A stretch of DNA of 64,000 bases, taken from positions 15,920,316 through 15,984,315 of the forward strand of contig NC_091098.1 in the NCBI RefSeq assembly GCF_024713975.1, in the 5' to 3' direction. The position numbers and the translations under genes are program-made. Positions 50,987 through 62,400 of the stretch are shown piece after piece. Numbering within the stretch: the first letter of the stretch is position 1; the number at the start of each line of letters is the position of its first letter. This DNA comes from Paralichthys olivaceus. Its lineage: Eukaryota > Chordata > Actinopteri > Pleuronectiformes > Paralichthyidae. The notes below the pieces were generated by a model. The model did not search any database, was not told where the DNA came from, and saw only the letters and a list, made by a program, of their open reading frames with translations.

Positions 50987-53154
50987 AAAATTCTAGCCCC
51001 ATATAATAATCCTCTATAATAATAATAATATAGATTGTATTTCTTAAATTAGATCTGCAAGCAAAGTGCTGCAGATTTGTGGTAACTTTAACTGGAGCTA
51101 ATGCATTGACAGGAGAAATACACGTGGTTGTAATATTCTGAGTGATTGTGCAAGATGAATATAAATCTGATTCCCAAGTTTGTGCAGGGAAACAAGAGAA
51201 ATATTGAATTGCACTGTCGTTTTTCAAAATATCTTAAAAAACTGTTGCATTCCCTAAACTCTCCCAAAACAGAAGGCAGTAAAAATAGTTTTGTGCCGTC
51301 ACGTGACTTAAGAGAATAACTGGTCTCAGGTCAGCACTTGCATTTTAAAAGTCAGCTGCCAGTTGTAGATGTGTGTGTGTCTGACAGAACTGGGTCAACT
51401 GGTCATTGTAATTAGTTTATGAACAGACAAGGACCTTCAACTTGCAAGCTCTCGAAAGCTCGTCAAGGTTTTATTTTTATCCAGATGCTAATGGTCTTCC
51501 TCAGAGGAAACAGAATTTAACCTGCATACTCTTTTCTGCTTTTTTGCTTTACAAGTTAACATTTACTGCAAAATACTCCCAAAAATCTTTAAATAAAATG
51601 ATAACAAAATAAAAATCAAATGTCAGGAATGTTGACAACCCCTGAGATATTGCTTAGCTGGTGAAGCCAATGCATCATTGTTCTTGTGTTTATTTGGATA
51701 ATCTTACTTGGTGTTCTCATTGCAAGCAGCCGGGAATTTATTCTAATATTCTTATTTCCATTTTCACTATAAGCAACAAGTCTGGTGTGTGTGTGTGTGG
51801 CCTGGAGCAAATGTTCAGCAGTGATGGAACAATATTAGACAGCATGTCCTCCAACATAAACAGTTGGCACCAAGAGCCAAACATCCAATCCCAGTGTCTG
51901 TCGTGTGTGTGTATGTGATCATTTATCCTCCTTCTCGTGTGTGTGTGTTGTGTGTGGTTATACAGATGCATCTTTTATTACACACCGCGATGTCCTTCTT
52001 TTGTTTTGAGCTCTTGTAATTTAACATCTACATGAGGAATATATTATTATTCTTTTCTTTTCATGACTTTTTGTTGACTTTGCTTTGCCAAGGACGAAAC
52101 TTTTACGCGCAGCCGTGTGTTGGATTTATGATGGGGACAAACAAAACGTGTGGTTTTAGAATTATTTTTCAAACAAAAGCTCACGTTGTCGTGTCAGTCA
52201 TAAATCAGTCTAACCTCCGCTTTTGTGTTATTACACTTTGCGGAAACTTTTCTAAACATGGGTATTTATCATGGGATAGAAACCTACATTATAAACTTTA
52301 CGCGTTTACTTTTCTGCTCTCATTGTCTAATATATGCGTGAACTTTGATAGTCTTACCTGTCAGAAGAAGGAATTAAAAAACAAACATAATATCCTTGAA
52401 TAACAGCTTCATGTTTTTTTTCTCGTACAGTTTGAAATAAAAGATTTGAATGCTCCTCCAGCTGTTTGGCTTCAGCCTGCTCTTTCCCCTTGAGTTTGGA
52501 GCAGTTTGGCTGTTATTGTAAGAATTCAGTGTATTTTACGCGCTTCGGACTCAGTGTTTAAATTCCTCAGCACTTACTCAGCTCTTACTGGTTTCTTCTC
52601 TGACTTGACACTGTTGAATCACACATGATTTTCAGCTCACATTGCACCGCTGCAGGCTACTCGTGATTTATGAGCGCACCTCAGGCGAGGGCTCTCTCTC
52701 TCTCTTTCCCTCCCTCTCCCTCTGTGTAGATATAAAAACTTTACACAAACAGCCATCGAAATGTATGAAACAGAAATGATCAGCTGTTCTGGTGCAGGCT
52801 CTGGTTTATTACCTGCTTTTATTTCTTTATTTTTCTCCTTGTGCGTCGGGGTAAGTGCACATGTGTTTGTTTTTCCTCTCTCCTCTGCACTCGTCTCAGG
52901 TGAGTGTCTTCTTCAGCCACTTTGCTTTGTAATGAAAGGCCCGGGCCCGGTGTATTGTTATCGTGTAGTGTGTTTAAACGGCAGCCATGGCAGCTGCATA
53001 AAGGCTGAGAGTTGAAACAGGGGTCACGCTGCTATTTTCCAGGGACAGACACTCTCTCGCATTGACCAGCAGTGGGTGTGTCATAAATCCGTAAATCTCT
53101 CTCCCATCCGTTCACTCGAGGGAGCAGATGCACCATGTCTTTTCTTTGTGTGTG

Positions 53155-53191
<37 letters not shown>
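53155..53191. repeat. (CT)n(GT)n compound microsatellite
   Basis: About 20 bases of CT followed by about 17 of GT. Confidence 0.9.
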
Positions 53192-54220
53192 CTTTTTTGT
53201 GCATGTGTGAGTGTGTGTATAGGAGAGAGAGGCAAATACATTTACATAAAACTAGATTTTAAAACTCCATCAGACATGTTAAAATGATTTACTGTCAGGG
53301 CTGGAAAACATTTAAAAAGCAGAAGGGGGGGGGGACACGCACGCAGCATCATCTCGGGGATTCACACTCTTGATGTCCCACGTCACTCACACACACACAG
53401 ACGCACGCACACACTCATGGGGGATGATGGTGTCCTGGGTAAACTTGCCAGTTAATACTTTATGTCATCATAACGCCTCGGTGAGGAATATTTCATTCGC
53501 CTATTTGCTGCATCGTTGAGGACCTTCGAAATTACAGTCATTTTCCTCCCGTTCAAGGTGTCACCGGGGGCCCAGTCACTGCACTGAGTTATGATTATGT
53601 TATTCACTTTTCATTAGCAAAAATGATCTGAATATGGCTCGCCGAGACTATAGATCGACAATTATGTGTAGGTTAAGTGAAAACGCGCGTTTCATTTGAT
53701 TTGCTCCCCCTGAAAATGATCCACTGATGTATTTGTGTGGCCACCAGTTGCATGATACCACAGTTCATCTTTATGCTCAGAGCATCAGGGCTTGTTTTTG
53801 TTCACGTCCTCGCAAATTGCACGCGTGCAATTCAAAAAGCTGGATTCATGTCAGATGTAATCAAAACCTAAAAACTGCCAAAATTCAAAATACAGAATTT
53901 AGATCTGCTCAATGAATTGACAAGACTGCAGCCATAAAAGTTTGTTTACGTCAGTAAAACAGCACTTTCATTCACATAACTGAGGAACAAGCAGATTGGA
54001 TTTAAATTGTCAATATTTTTCCACATCCTTAGATTTTACACGAGAAAACAGCTACATATTTCTTTTGTAGCTGTGTTTTAATGTGAGTCAATCCGTATTG
54101 AAAATTAGGTTTTATCTGAATGGATTCTTTTATATATATATACATTCAAATGTTAGACTTTGAGTAACTTCACTGGCTCAGAGTTGCAGGATTAATACCT
54201 TTCATGCACTTCATCCACAG

Positions 54221-54367
54221 GTCAGGATTTACAGTGGTGCACACACACACACACACACACACGCCAGCAGCAGCTATAGGCCCAAATTATAATGCACATA
54301 CTTATGCAAAAGTCAGGTGCTGTTTGGGGGAAATTGACAATGTGTGTCTTTTTCCTCACTTATGAAG
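54221..54367. repeat. Dispersed repeat, copy 2, with internal (AC)n
   Basis: Same ordered blocks as 50896-50986, but with an (AC)n expansion at 54239-54262 and small insertions. Same orientation as copy 1. Confidence 0.75.
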
Positions 54368-55003
54368 TGCAGTCTGCAAACTCTAGTCCTTTCATTTCAC
54401 TCTGCATTGTTTACAGCAATATAGGGCACCGGGCCCATAAATCTTCCGCTTGCTCTGCCAAGACAGCGCCATTTGTATGCACCGTTTTAACCGACAGCAT
54501 CCTCTGCCCATTAACGTCTTCTCCCCAGCTCCCTCTCTCAGTCTCCCCTTATCTGCTGCGCTCTGTCCCCTTGGAAATACATTAACTGATCCGTGCTTTG
54601 GTTTGAGCCCTGGAAACCAATTATGTTTTGTTTTTTTCGTTAGTGAAAGGGAGTTTATAATTTGTAGAAAATAAAAATATACGAAGGATCGTGCTGCGCG
54701 CTACAGAATTCTCGGCCTGTGCGCATTTGCAGACACCCCCCCATCTTGTCCTCTTTCTTCTCTCGTTCTCTGCAGGCGAACTTATTGCTGTGAAAAATAA
54801 AAAGTTTATCGACAGTTTCCTCGGCTGCTTGTGTCAGCGGGCGAGAGAGGGAGCGCAGAAGGTGTAAGGAGGAATTGTAAAAGGGTTGACACCCAGAGCG
54901 ACCGGCGCGCTTTTGTGCGAGAGAGAAAAATGATTTATTGCCACCGAGGCGGTTCAAACAGAGTTCACGGAGAATTGTGGTGGAGGCGCGGAGGAGCTAA
55001 ATT

Positions 55004-55071
55004 ATGGTCTTGCTGAGCCAGTATATCATAGATCCTATCTCCAATTCAGAGAGTGTGTTCAAGGGTGTGAG
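55004..55071 (+). other. Candidate hoxc3a upstream exon end (possibly coding)
   Basis: An ATG at 55004 opens 22 codons (MVLLSQYIIDPISNSESVFK and two or three more) that run straight to GTGAG|gtaagg, a good donor at 55072. Candidate acceptors with pyrimidine tracts are at 56988 and 57052. No join to the in-frame start of hoxc3a is possible without meeting a stop, because TGA at 57350 is in frame before 57362, so it is more likely a leader exon. I do not recognise the peptide. Confidence 0.25.
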
Positions 55072-57361
55072 GTAAGGAAAACAAAACGAATTTAATTACT
55101 TTCCCCCATTTCAGCGCTGCGTCCTGATCCATGCTGCCCAATCCACCTGTTTCTATCAATAATCACAATAATAACAAGGAGAGGAGCTGATAGATTTTTC
55201 TGGTGCACAGGCTGACGTCGTTATGGTTTAATTCCTATTCTATTTCACTCTGTCTCTATATAGACTGTGGAGATATTTGGCACTTTGCTATTATTTTAAT
55301 GGACAGGCTGGAAACTGGCTGCAGTCATTAGCTCCTTCTCAGCCTCTGATTAAAATTAAAATTTAATCAATAATAATTACAGGAAAATCAAGACACTTTT
55401 ATCCTGATTGTAGCTGCCAATAAGCCTTACTCTAATTGTAACTGTATTGAAATCAATGAACTGTAAAAATAAAATATGCAGCCTGTTTAAATTGAATTAA
55501 ATAGAAAAGCAAGTGTATTCAGGTTCAGGTAAAGGCTCAGTTTTGGAGGCAGCAGCAGTAGGGGGAAGACTCCTCTCCTTCCATGCTATGCAACCCTGAG
55601 TGCATAATCCATCACCTCTGAGAGACGTTTAAAGAGGCTTTTCTCGACAGCTTTGTTGTAGTGAAACACGAGAAAGAACTTAAATCTAAAGCCATGGTTC
55701 AACTATGATGGATACAGGAAACAGAATATGCTAACACCGTAGCCTGCGCATCCCCTCTCTCATTCTGGGCGAGGATGCTTTTGGCTGCTATTTAGAAAAA
55801 AATGTTTTGATCACTTCATCGTTCTAGTTGAGGATCCAATTTGCATACATTAGTGTATTTTTTTAATTAAGCAACTTTTAATGAGAGTTCTCCACCTCAG
55901 TGTGACTTAATTGGGCCACATTTGATTCAGATTTTAGCCCAAATAATTTCCCCTTAAAATATTTATTGCAGAGGTTTTTAATGAGTTTGCAGTATTTACA
56001 TTTTATTTAAATACTTTGCAGCTTCATTGCTTTATTTCCCAGTTGCATTGGTGCACTTTGTAAATGCAAACAGACGCACATAGAGCAGCTCTGCTCAACA
56101 TCTCCTCCTCCTCCTCTTTGTCCATGCAGCCGAGCAGCAGGCGGGATGTTTACCATCAGAACATGTGCAGTGTTTGACTGTTGCCTCTCACTGCCACACA
56201 CACGGGGACACTTGATACTGTACAGTGATGCCTGATTAATGCAAACGCGTCGAATCGTCCTATAGAAAAGAAAAATTCTCTAATGATTTCCTCCTTTGTC
56301 TTTGTGTGGCAATGACTGTCAAGCCTTTGTTTGACCACTCCCAGTGATTCCTATTAAAGCTGCACACTTCCACACCGACAGTTATGAGCATCTGCTCGTA
56401 TTTGTAGGAAAATCCCGCCTATTTATAATGAGTTGCTAAATTTGTTGCGAATAAAGCTATTAAAAAAATAATCGGAATTAATTATTTTACAGGCAGAAAT
56501 CGACCTTAGAGAAGATATCAAAAGAAAAGCCATAGCTGCAGCATGACTACAAAATCAACTATTAATAATTCTATTCAAATTACGCGTAAATACGTAGGGA
56601 CACAGTTCATTCGATTATTTAGTCTGCATTGCACATCTGGAAAGCTTCAGTAAAATAATGACATGTGGTCGATATAATTATCCAGAGTGGATGAGACGCA
56701 GCAGCAGCAGTCTGCGGGTCGAGCTCGTCGCGTTGCTCTTGAATAAAAAAACCTACCAACGCGCACAGAGGACTGAGTGGATGTGCAGCTGCAGGCGGCG
56801 GCTCCGTCTAATAAACGCTTCCTGTCAAAAGATTTACAATATTACAAGAAAATCAACAGCGAGACGTTTCTCACCACACATGTAATCTCTGTCTGCCTCC
56901 CCCCTGCTCCTCCTCCCTGCCATCCCCCCTTTTCTCTCTCTCTATCTCCATACTAAACCCCTCTTCTTTCTTTCTCCTTTCTATACAGGTGTTGGCATCT
57001 ATTCATTCATATTCCGTTGTGTGATTTTTATTTTCCTCCTCAATCCCTACAGGTGCAGAAACGCAGGCAGCTCGTGGAAATGTTGTCTGAAGCTTCTTCT
57101 TCTTCGAGCGCCCCAAATTGCAAGCGGATTACTTTGCAACTCCAGAGCTCTGTCATTGGAGGAGGAGGCCACACGTGACCACAGCACCCGTCTGGTAAAT
57201 ATTATTCAAATATTCCACATGGTTACTCCAAGTTCTTCCCTGCATGGATTTACACAGTCAGGTTAATTGTGATGGGATATTAGACAGAGAGAACCCCCTT
57301 GTCTTTTACTGCTGCTGAGGGATTCCTGGTTTTATTTGAGACAGTTTGATGAGCTGGCTCC

Positions 57362-59489
57362 ATGGACCCCCAACAGCCCACCACCCTCCCACTGCAGCTG
57401 CATGGCAACAGTTTTGCTATGAGCTCTGGACAAATGCCAGTGCCAGAGTACAATGGCGGAGGCGGTGGAGGCCAAGACGCAGAACTTAATCAGCAAAACA
57501 TGACCTCCTCCGTTCATGTCAGTTCCAGGTTGAGCCCAGATGAACAGTTTCAGAGCCCACTGGAGCCCCCGGTTCACTGCCATGCCAAGGGCAAGCTGGA
57601 CATCAAGAGCAGGAGCTGCACTCTACTCACCATCTGCCGCTCCGGAGTAATTTTTCCCTGGATGAATCCACGGACAACTGACTCTGATCAATCTGGTAAC
57701 TCTGCCCTTATTTATTACCGAGTATCTCTCACTTTTTGAACTGAGTGAGCAGAATGTTGACTGGTGGGGTAACGCCATAAAACTGTTCCTCATTTGAGCC
57801 TTGAATAACTCAAACTATATCTGACCTTCATCAAGTAACTTTTTGTTACACGACAACACTGAACCATTTCATACTGAACAACTACATTCGCTAACAGACC
57901 AGTAATATGTTTAATGTGTCACCTGCATAATTTTTAATGCACATTCACGTGAAGGCTTGCTCTCTCTTCTTAGATTAAAATAGTCCAGTGTATGAATGAG
58001 CGTTAATGTTGCAGCACTGTAAAACAAATGTGTGTGTCATGCTCTCAGCTGTTTGTTTTTCCACTCCTGCAGGCAAAGTGGAAACAGAAAGGCTTCAGTC
58101 AGTGAGCTGCACAAAAACATCATGAACAGGGTTTTATTATGAATTATTACATCTGAATCAGTAAACATCCCTTTGTGTTCATAAGTCATGAAATAATAAG
58201 TCAAATCAAAAGTCAAATCTGTCCAAATACATTTATTCAAAGGGGGAAAATCCCATGGTGTCCATTAAATATACAACAAGAAAAAAAAGACAGCTGCAGA
58301 ATAATTTTAGAATAAATAAAACACAAATATTCACTAATCGTTTATCTTCATTTTCACAGTGATGCTGCAAACAAGCCTGTAACAGGGAAGCTGCAGCCTC
58401 TCAGTCTGGTGGAGGATTGTTAAGCACTGCAGTTTACTCTCTGAGGTCACTCCAGGCCTTATTAAGTATCCATTAACCCCTGTATGTTATATTGTTATTA
58501 ACAGGCCCCTGCTATCGCTGATATACATGTCAAATGGAATCTCTAATGGTGGTTATTTTCAGTGGTATGGTCCCATGGTACCTTTTAAGTGACTGAGATG
58601 GGGATTTGACAGGCCTGCTTCCGTGTGTAGCTGTGATTAATGTGGCCTGTCAGGCAGCCGTAGTGGCGTCAGATGTTTCCCCCAGACTGTTTCTTCGGGT
58701 GGTAACTTTCCCTGAACACATGACACAGTAGACAGCCAGTCTTGTACAGTGTCTCAAGCATGAGTGAATACACAGGAAGGGCTGAGGGCCCTATGGTCTC
58801 AGGTTGATTGGTTGAGGATTAACGTGGTCCTTATTGGCACATGAAGTCCTCCACGTGGGGGGTTATGCATCTCAGGTCAGACTTGTCAGATATGTGGCAG
58901 CTGCTTTTAACACCCTCTTTATGTGCTTCCTCCAGCAGTAGTCGGCGGCGGTGTGGCTCCTGGTCCACCACACAGAGGCAGACCTGGCCTGAGGAAGGAG
59001 AGAACGGCCTTCACTAACAGCCAGCTGGTGGAGCTGGAGAAGGAGTTCCACTTCAACCCTTACCTGCGTCGTTCCCGGAGGCTGGAGATGGCCGCCGGGC
59101 TGCAGCTCACCGATCGCCAAGTCAAGATCTGGTTTCAGAACCGCAGGATGAAGTACAAGAAGGAGTGCAAGTATGGAAAGATGTTGGGTGTGTCCCAGCG
59201 GTCTCCCTGCCGCCCTTCCTCCAGCTCCAGCTCGTGTGCAGATCAGCAGAGGTTCCCTGGTGCATGTGCCGTCAGAACGTCCTCTTCCTCAGACCTGCAC
59301 TTCATGGATTATGCTCCTGTGTCCTCCTCCCTCATTGTCTCTCACAGTGACGGCAGCAGCGGTCAGTGTGTTCACCCGGCAGACCCTCCCCATCTGAGTT
59401 GTATATTTCCATCTGTTGCAAATGGTCTACCACTCTCCTGTATGGCCGTCGATAGCCTTCACCATGCTGGCATTTCAAACTGGCCCTAG
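57362..59489 (+). CDS. hoxc3a: Hoxc3a, divergent group 3 Hox protein; exons 57362-57695 and 58936-59489
   Basis: Homeodomain protein of 295 residues (294 with the alternative acceptor). Group 3 is supported by [12 protein letters not shown] in helix 1, EMA in helix 2 and RRMKYKK in helix 3; the homeodomain is about 130-189, with Q179 and N180 at the DNA-contact positions 50 and 51. The hexapeptide IFPWM is at 97-101, near the end of exon 1, as in Hox3. Exon 1 ends in phase 1 at TCTG|gtaact (57696). The acceptor is a tandem cagcag, so exon 2 may begin at 58936 or 58939. The usual Hox3 N-terminal YYDNS-type motif is absent; the ATG at 57362 is preceded by an in-frame TGA. The C-terminal region (about 105 residues, Ser- and Cys-rich) is much shorter than in Hoxa3/b3/d3 and lacks their conserved ending. 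The gene follows hoxc4a in position and orientation. AATAAA at 60081 is a likely poly(A) signal. Mammals have lost this gene; zebrafish retains it. Confidence 0.9.
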
Positions 59490-62400
59490 GGCCCCATAAT
59501 GGCTGTCCCTCCTGTGCTCATCAAAATCTCAATGATACGTCCACTTTCACTTAGTTATGAAAGACTGGAGGACGTGTGATTAGCGTTGCCAGGCTGAAAT
59601 CCCTTCAACACACCCAGTCATGAAGCATTTTAATTAAACTCTGCGGACATATCTTAATTAAAGGAGAACTACAGTGATACCATCCGTGTTTCTCAGGCAC
59701 TGTGAGAGACGACTGCAGCTCTTCAAACCTGCGTCTCATTTTGCATGTACATTGCATGCACAAGACATTTAAGGAATCAGTAGTTATATGTTTTTCTGGA
59801 TGTTACATTTGTATTGTTTTGCATGTGGAACTTATACTATGAGCGAGCTTTATACTTCCCTGTTTGAAGATAATAGTTAAGTGTTTGTCATATATTTTTT
59901 AGTGCCTCTGGTTCATTATTTATGCTGTAAATAGTATTTGTGTAAAAATGTTTTAACTGTGAAACGGACAGAGTAATGTTCCTATTGAATGATGTTATAT
60001 TTTTGTTAAAGCCATTAAAGGATGTGGAAGTCTTTGATACTATTCTTGATTAATTGAGATGTCACGAACTGTACATGCTTAATAAATGCATTTGGGAAAA
60101 TATTGTTTACGCTGTTCATCGCTAATTAAAACATTTTTTTTTCTCCTGCACTATTTCATAATTAAGAAATTCCTGGATTCGGCCTGAACGGTGAAAAAAT
60201 AAAAGAGAGAAAGACTGTGTAATTAAATGACAGCATGCTTTAGATTCATTGAAAACTCAATAGTATTGTGCATTCATGTTGCACAGTCTTGCCACATAAG
60301 CCTCTCCCTCTCCTGCCTCTGAGTTCCCCACCATTAATCACAGAGACAAGGCAGTCTTTCCAGCACTCCAACCACAAGCTCTGAACCCACTGGGCACCAT
60401 GACAAGATCTCCTGCCTCCTCCTCCCCAGCCCCTGCCTTTTCAATAGCCAAATTGTAGTGCTGCAAGTCGGGGCTGGCCTTGCTCTCAGGGGGCATGTTA
60501 GTTGTGTAGGTTAAAAGCCCTTCCAGCAGCCCATAGGCTACAACAGACCAGTGAGGTTCAATTACTTACGACAACATATTATCTTAAAGAACAATGTGGA
60601 CACTCTGAGTGAATGATTCTGTGTCTTTGTGACACGTGGATTCTTAAGTTATGAACCCTGTAGTGGAAATGTTATTTTCCTATTTCCCTATTTTGATTTG
60701 AACATTTTCAACTCACTGAGCTAAATTACCCACTTGGGGATTCATGCATTTATTTGACAGAAGTAGGTCACAGGTTCTCTTGGGTCTCAACAGTTTTACA
60801 CATCAAATAAAGACAGCCGCTTTCATGATGAAGGAGCAAACCCTCTCACTGCCACAGTATCAATATTCTCAGCAAAGTTTGGGACATGCTGACAGTTTTA
60901 TATCAGTGGCCTTACTGTAAATGAGTTGTCGCAGAGGACCACTGACAGCCCTGAAATGAGGGAGGTAAGGAGGAAGCAGATCCCCCTCGTGATCCTGGAT
61001 AGAACCATTTCCTGCTCCTAATTCATGACCTAATCAGTCTCTGGATCAGCTGTCCTTTAGTAAATATTTGACACCATTTGCAGCAGGTCTCGGATAGTGT
61101 CAGGGGAGCGATATAGCTGCTATAACTCTGTGGAAATGTTAAATAAAATAAAGTGAGGTCCTCACCACATCTGTATCACAGAGGTGGTGACAGTCAAGTA
61201 ATTTAAGAGAAACGCAATAAAGGGCAAGAGAGAGGGAGAGAATGAACCGAAGTGAGGAAAAGTTTTTCTCCTCCAGATATGTTTGCTCAGAGAGAGAGAG
61301 ATAGAGAGAGGGGGCTGTGAGGAAGAAGGACCAGACAGTGCTGGATTCCTGAGATTCTTGCATACGCCGGGTGATTTATGGTGTTAATGGTGCAGAGGCT
61401 CAATAGGACCTTTACCTCTGGTTCCTCACCACATTCTCCCTCCAGACACTAAAAGCCAAGAGGATCCACACACTGTCGTGCAGTAATTCTGTGGACGAGG
61501 TCAAGGGGGGTCCCCAGGGGTCAAGGAAAGCCCCCCCCCTCCTCTAAGGGCCCCACTGCAAGGGGAAGAGTCTTCTTCCATTTCAACACTGTTCGCCATT
61601 TGTTCTCACACTATGTTGCTTCCAGTTTGGCAACTAAAGTCATCATTTCCCTTTTACTGTTCTTTAGAGGGTACGATCTGCAAAGCCCCAAAATCCTCAC
61701 ATCTTTCTTTTTATATTCCGAGCTTTGATCAGACCTGAGCGATGCATTAAGTGGATCTTTGAAGTGATGAATGACGCCAGCCGTGGTGCCATGAAACCAG
61801 CTTTGGTTACGGTCCATCATTAATTTCAAACATTTTTGCGTTTTTGTCCTTTACAGTGACGGATGCTCCACTGTCCCATTTGCAGCTGTTGTGAAGCTGA
61901 GTTTTGAGGTTGGATTTGAATAATGTTCCATGCATCGGGACGTTTCTTAAGCTGCCGTGAAAACAAAACTGCTGTGTGCTTTAAAAGAGACGTGCAGCTT
62001 TAAGCGACTTCCAAAACATTTGCCCCTGTGTTCAACAAATGTGAAGCCCGAAGCTCTTCATATTACCATCTCAGTAATCTGCTGGTGTCTGCTGAAGTCT
62101 CATGTTATGTTGTGTTATTCCTTTTCATTTTATGGGGATCACCATCGGAGGAAATGAAGGGTAATAATGATAATAAATGTCTTTGTGACAGACCCTGCTC
62201 TTTTTCGGACTGTTTGACTGGTTGTTGGTTGGAGAAGTCTGAGGCCTCGAGACCATCAGTGCTTCAACAGATTGTTTGTGCGGTTTCTGTTTGGTTTTGA
62301 TTTTCATCCACTGTTTTTGTTTTTACATCTTCCACCACAAACCACACATGCACTTATTTATTCCACAAATGAATGCAAATGACTGACACTCTTCACCACT

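Larger units (their letters stand above)
47978..57361. other. hoxc4a 3' UTR and hoxc4a-hoxc3a spacer
   Basis: The first 0.6 kb is probably hoxc4a 3' UTR (AATAAA at 48532). The remainder has no recognised coding exon. It holds a long TG microsatellite, a 13-bp hairpin (49098-49130), a GC-richer block near 50280-50500 that looks like a conserved noncoding element, a 77-bp duplication, a dispersed repeat in two copies, CT/GT and AC microsatellites, and at 54830-57340 several splice signals that may belong to hoxc3a leader exons. CACGTG at 57172-57177 and reversed CCAAT at 57155-57159 lie about 190-205 bases before the hoxc3a ATG. Confidence 0.55.

Noticed and set aside
55522-55540. Possible retinoic-acid direct repeat (GGTTCA ... 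GGCTCA)
   Set aside because: Spacing is six bases and the second half-site does not fit RGKTSA.
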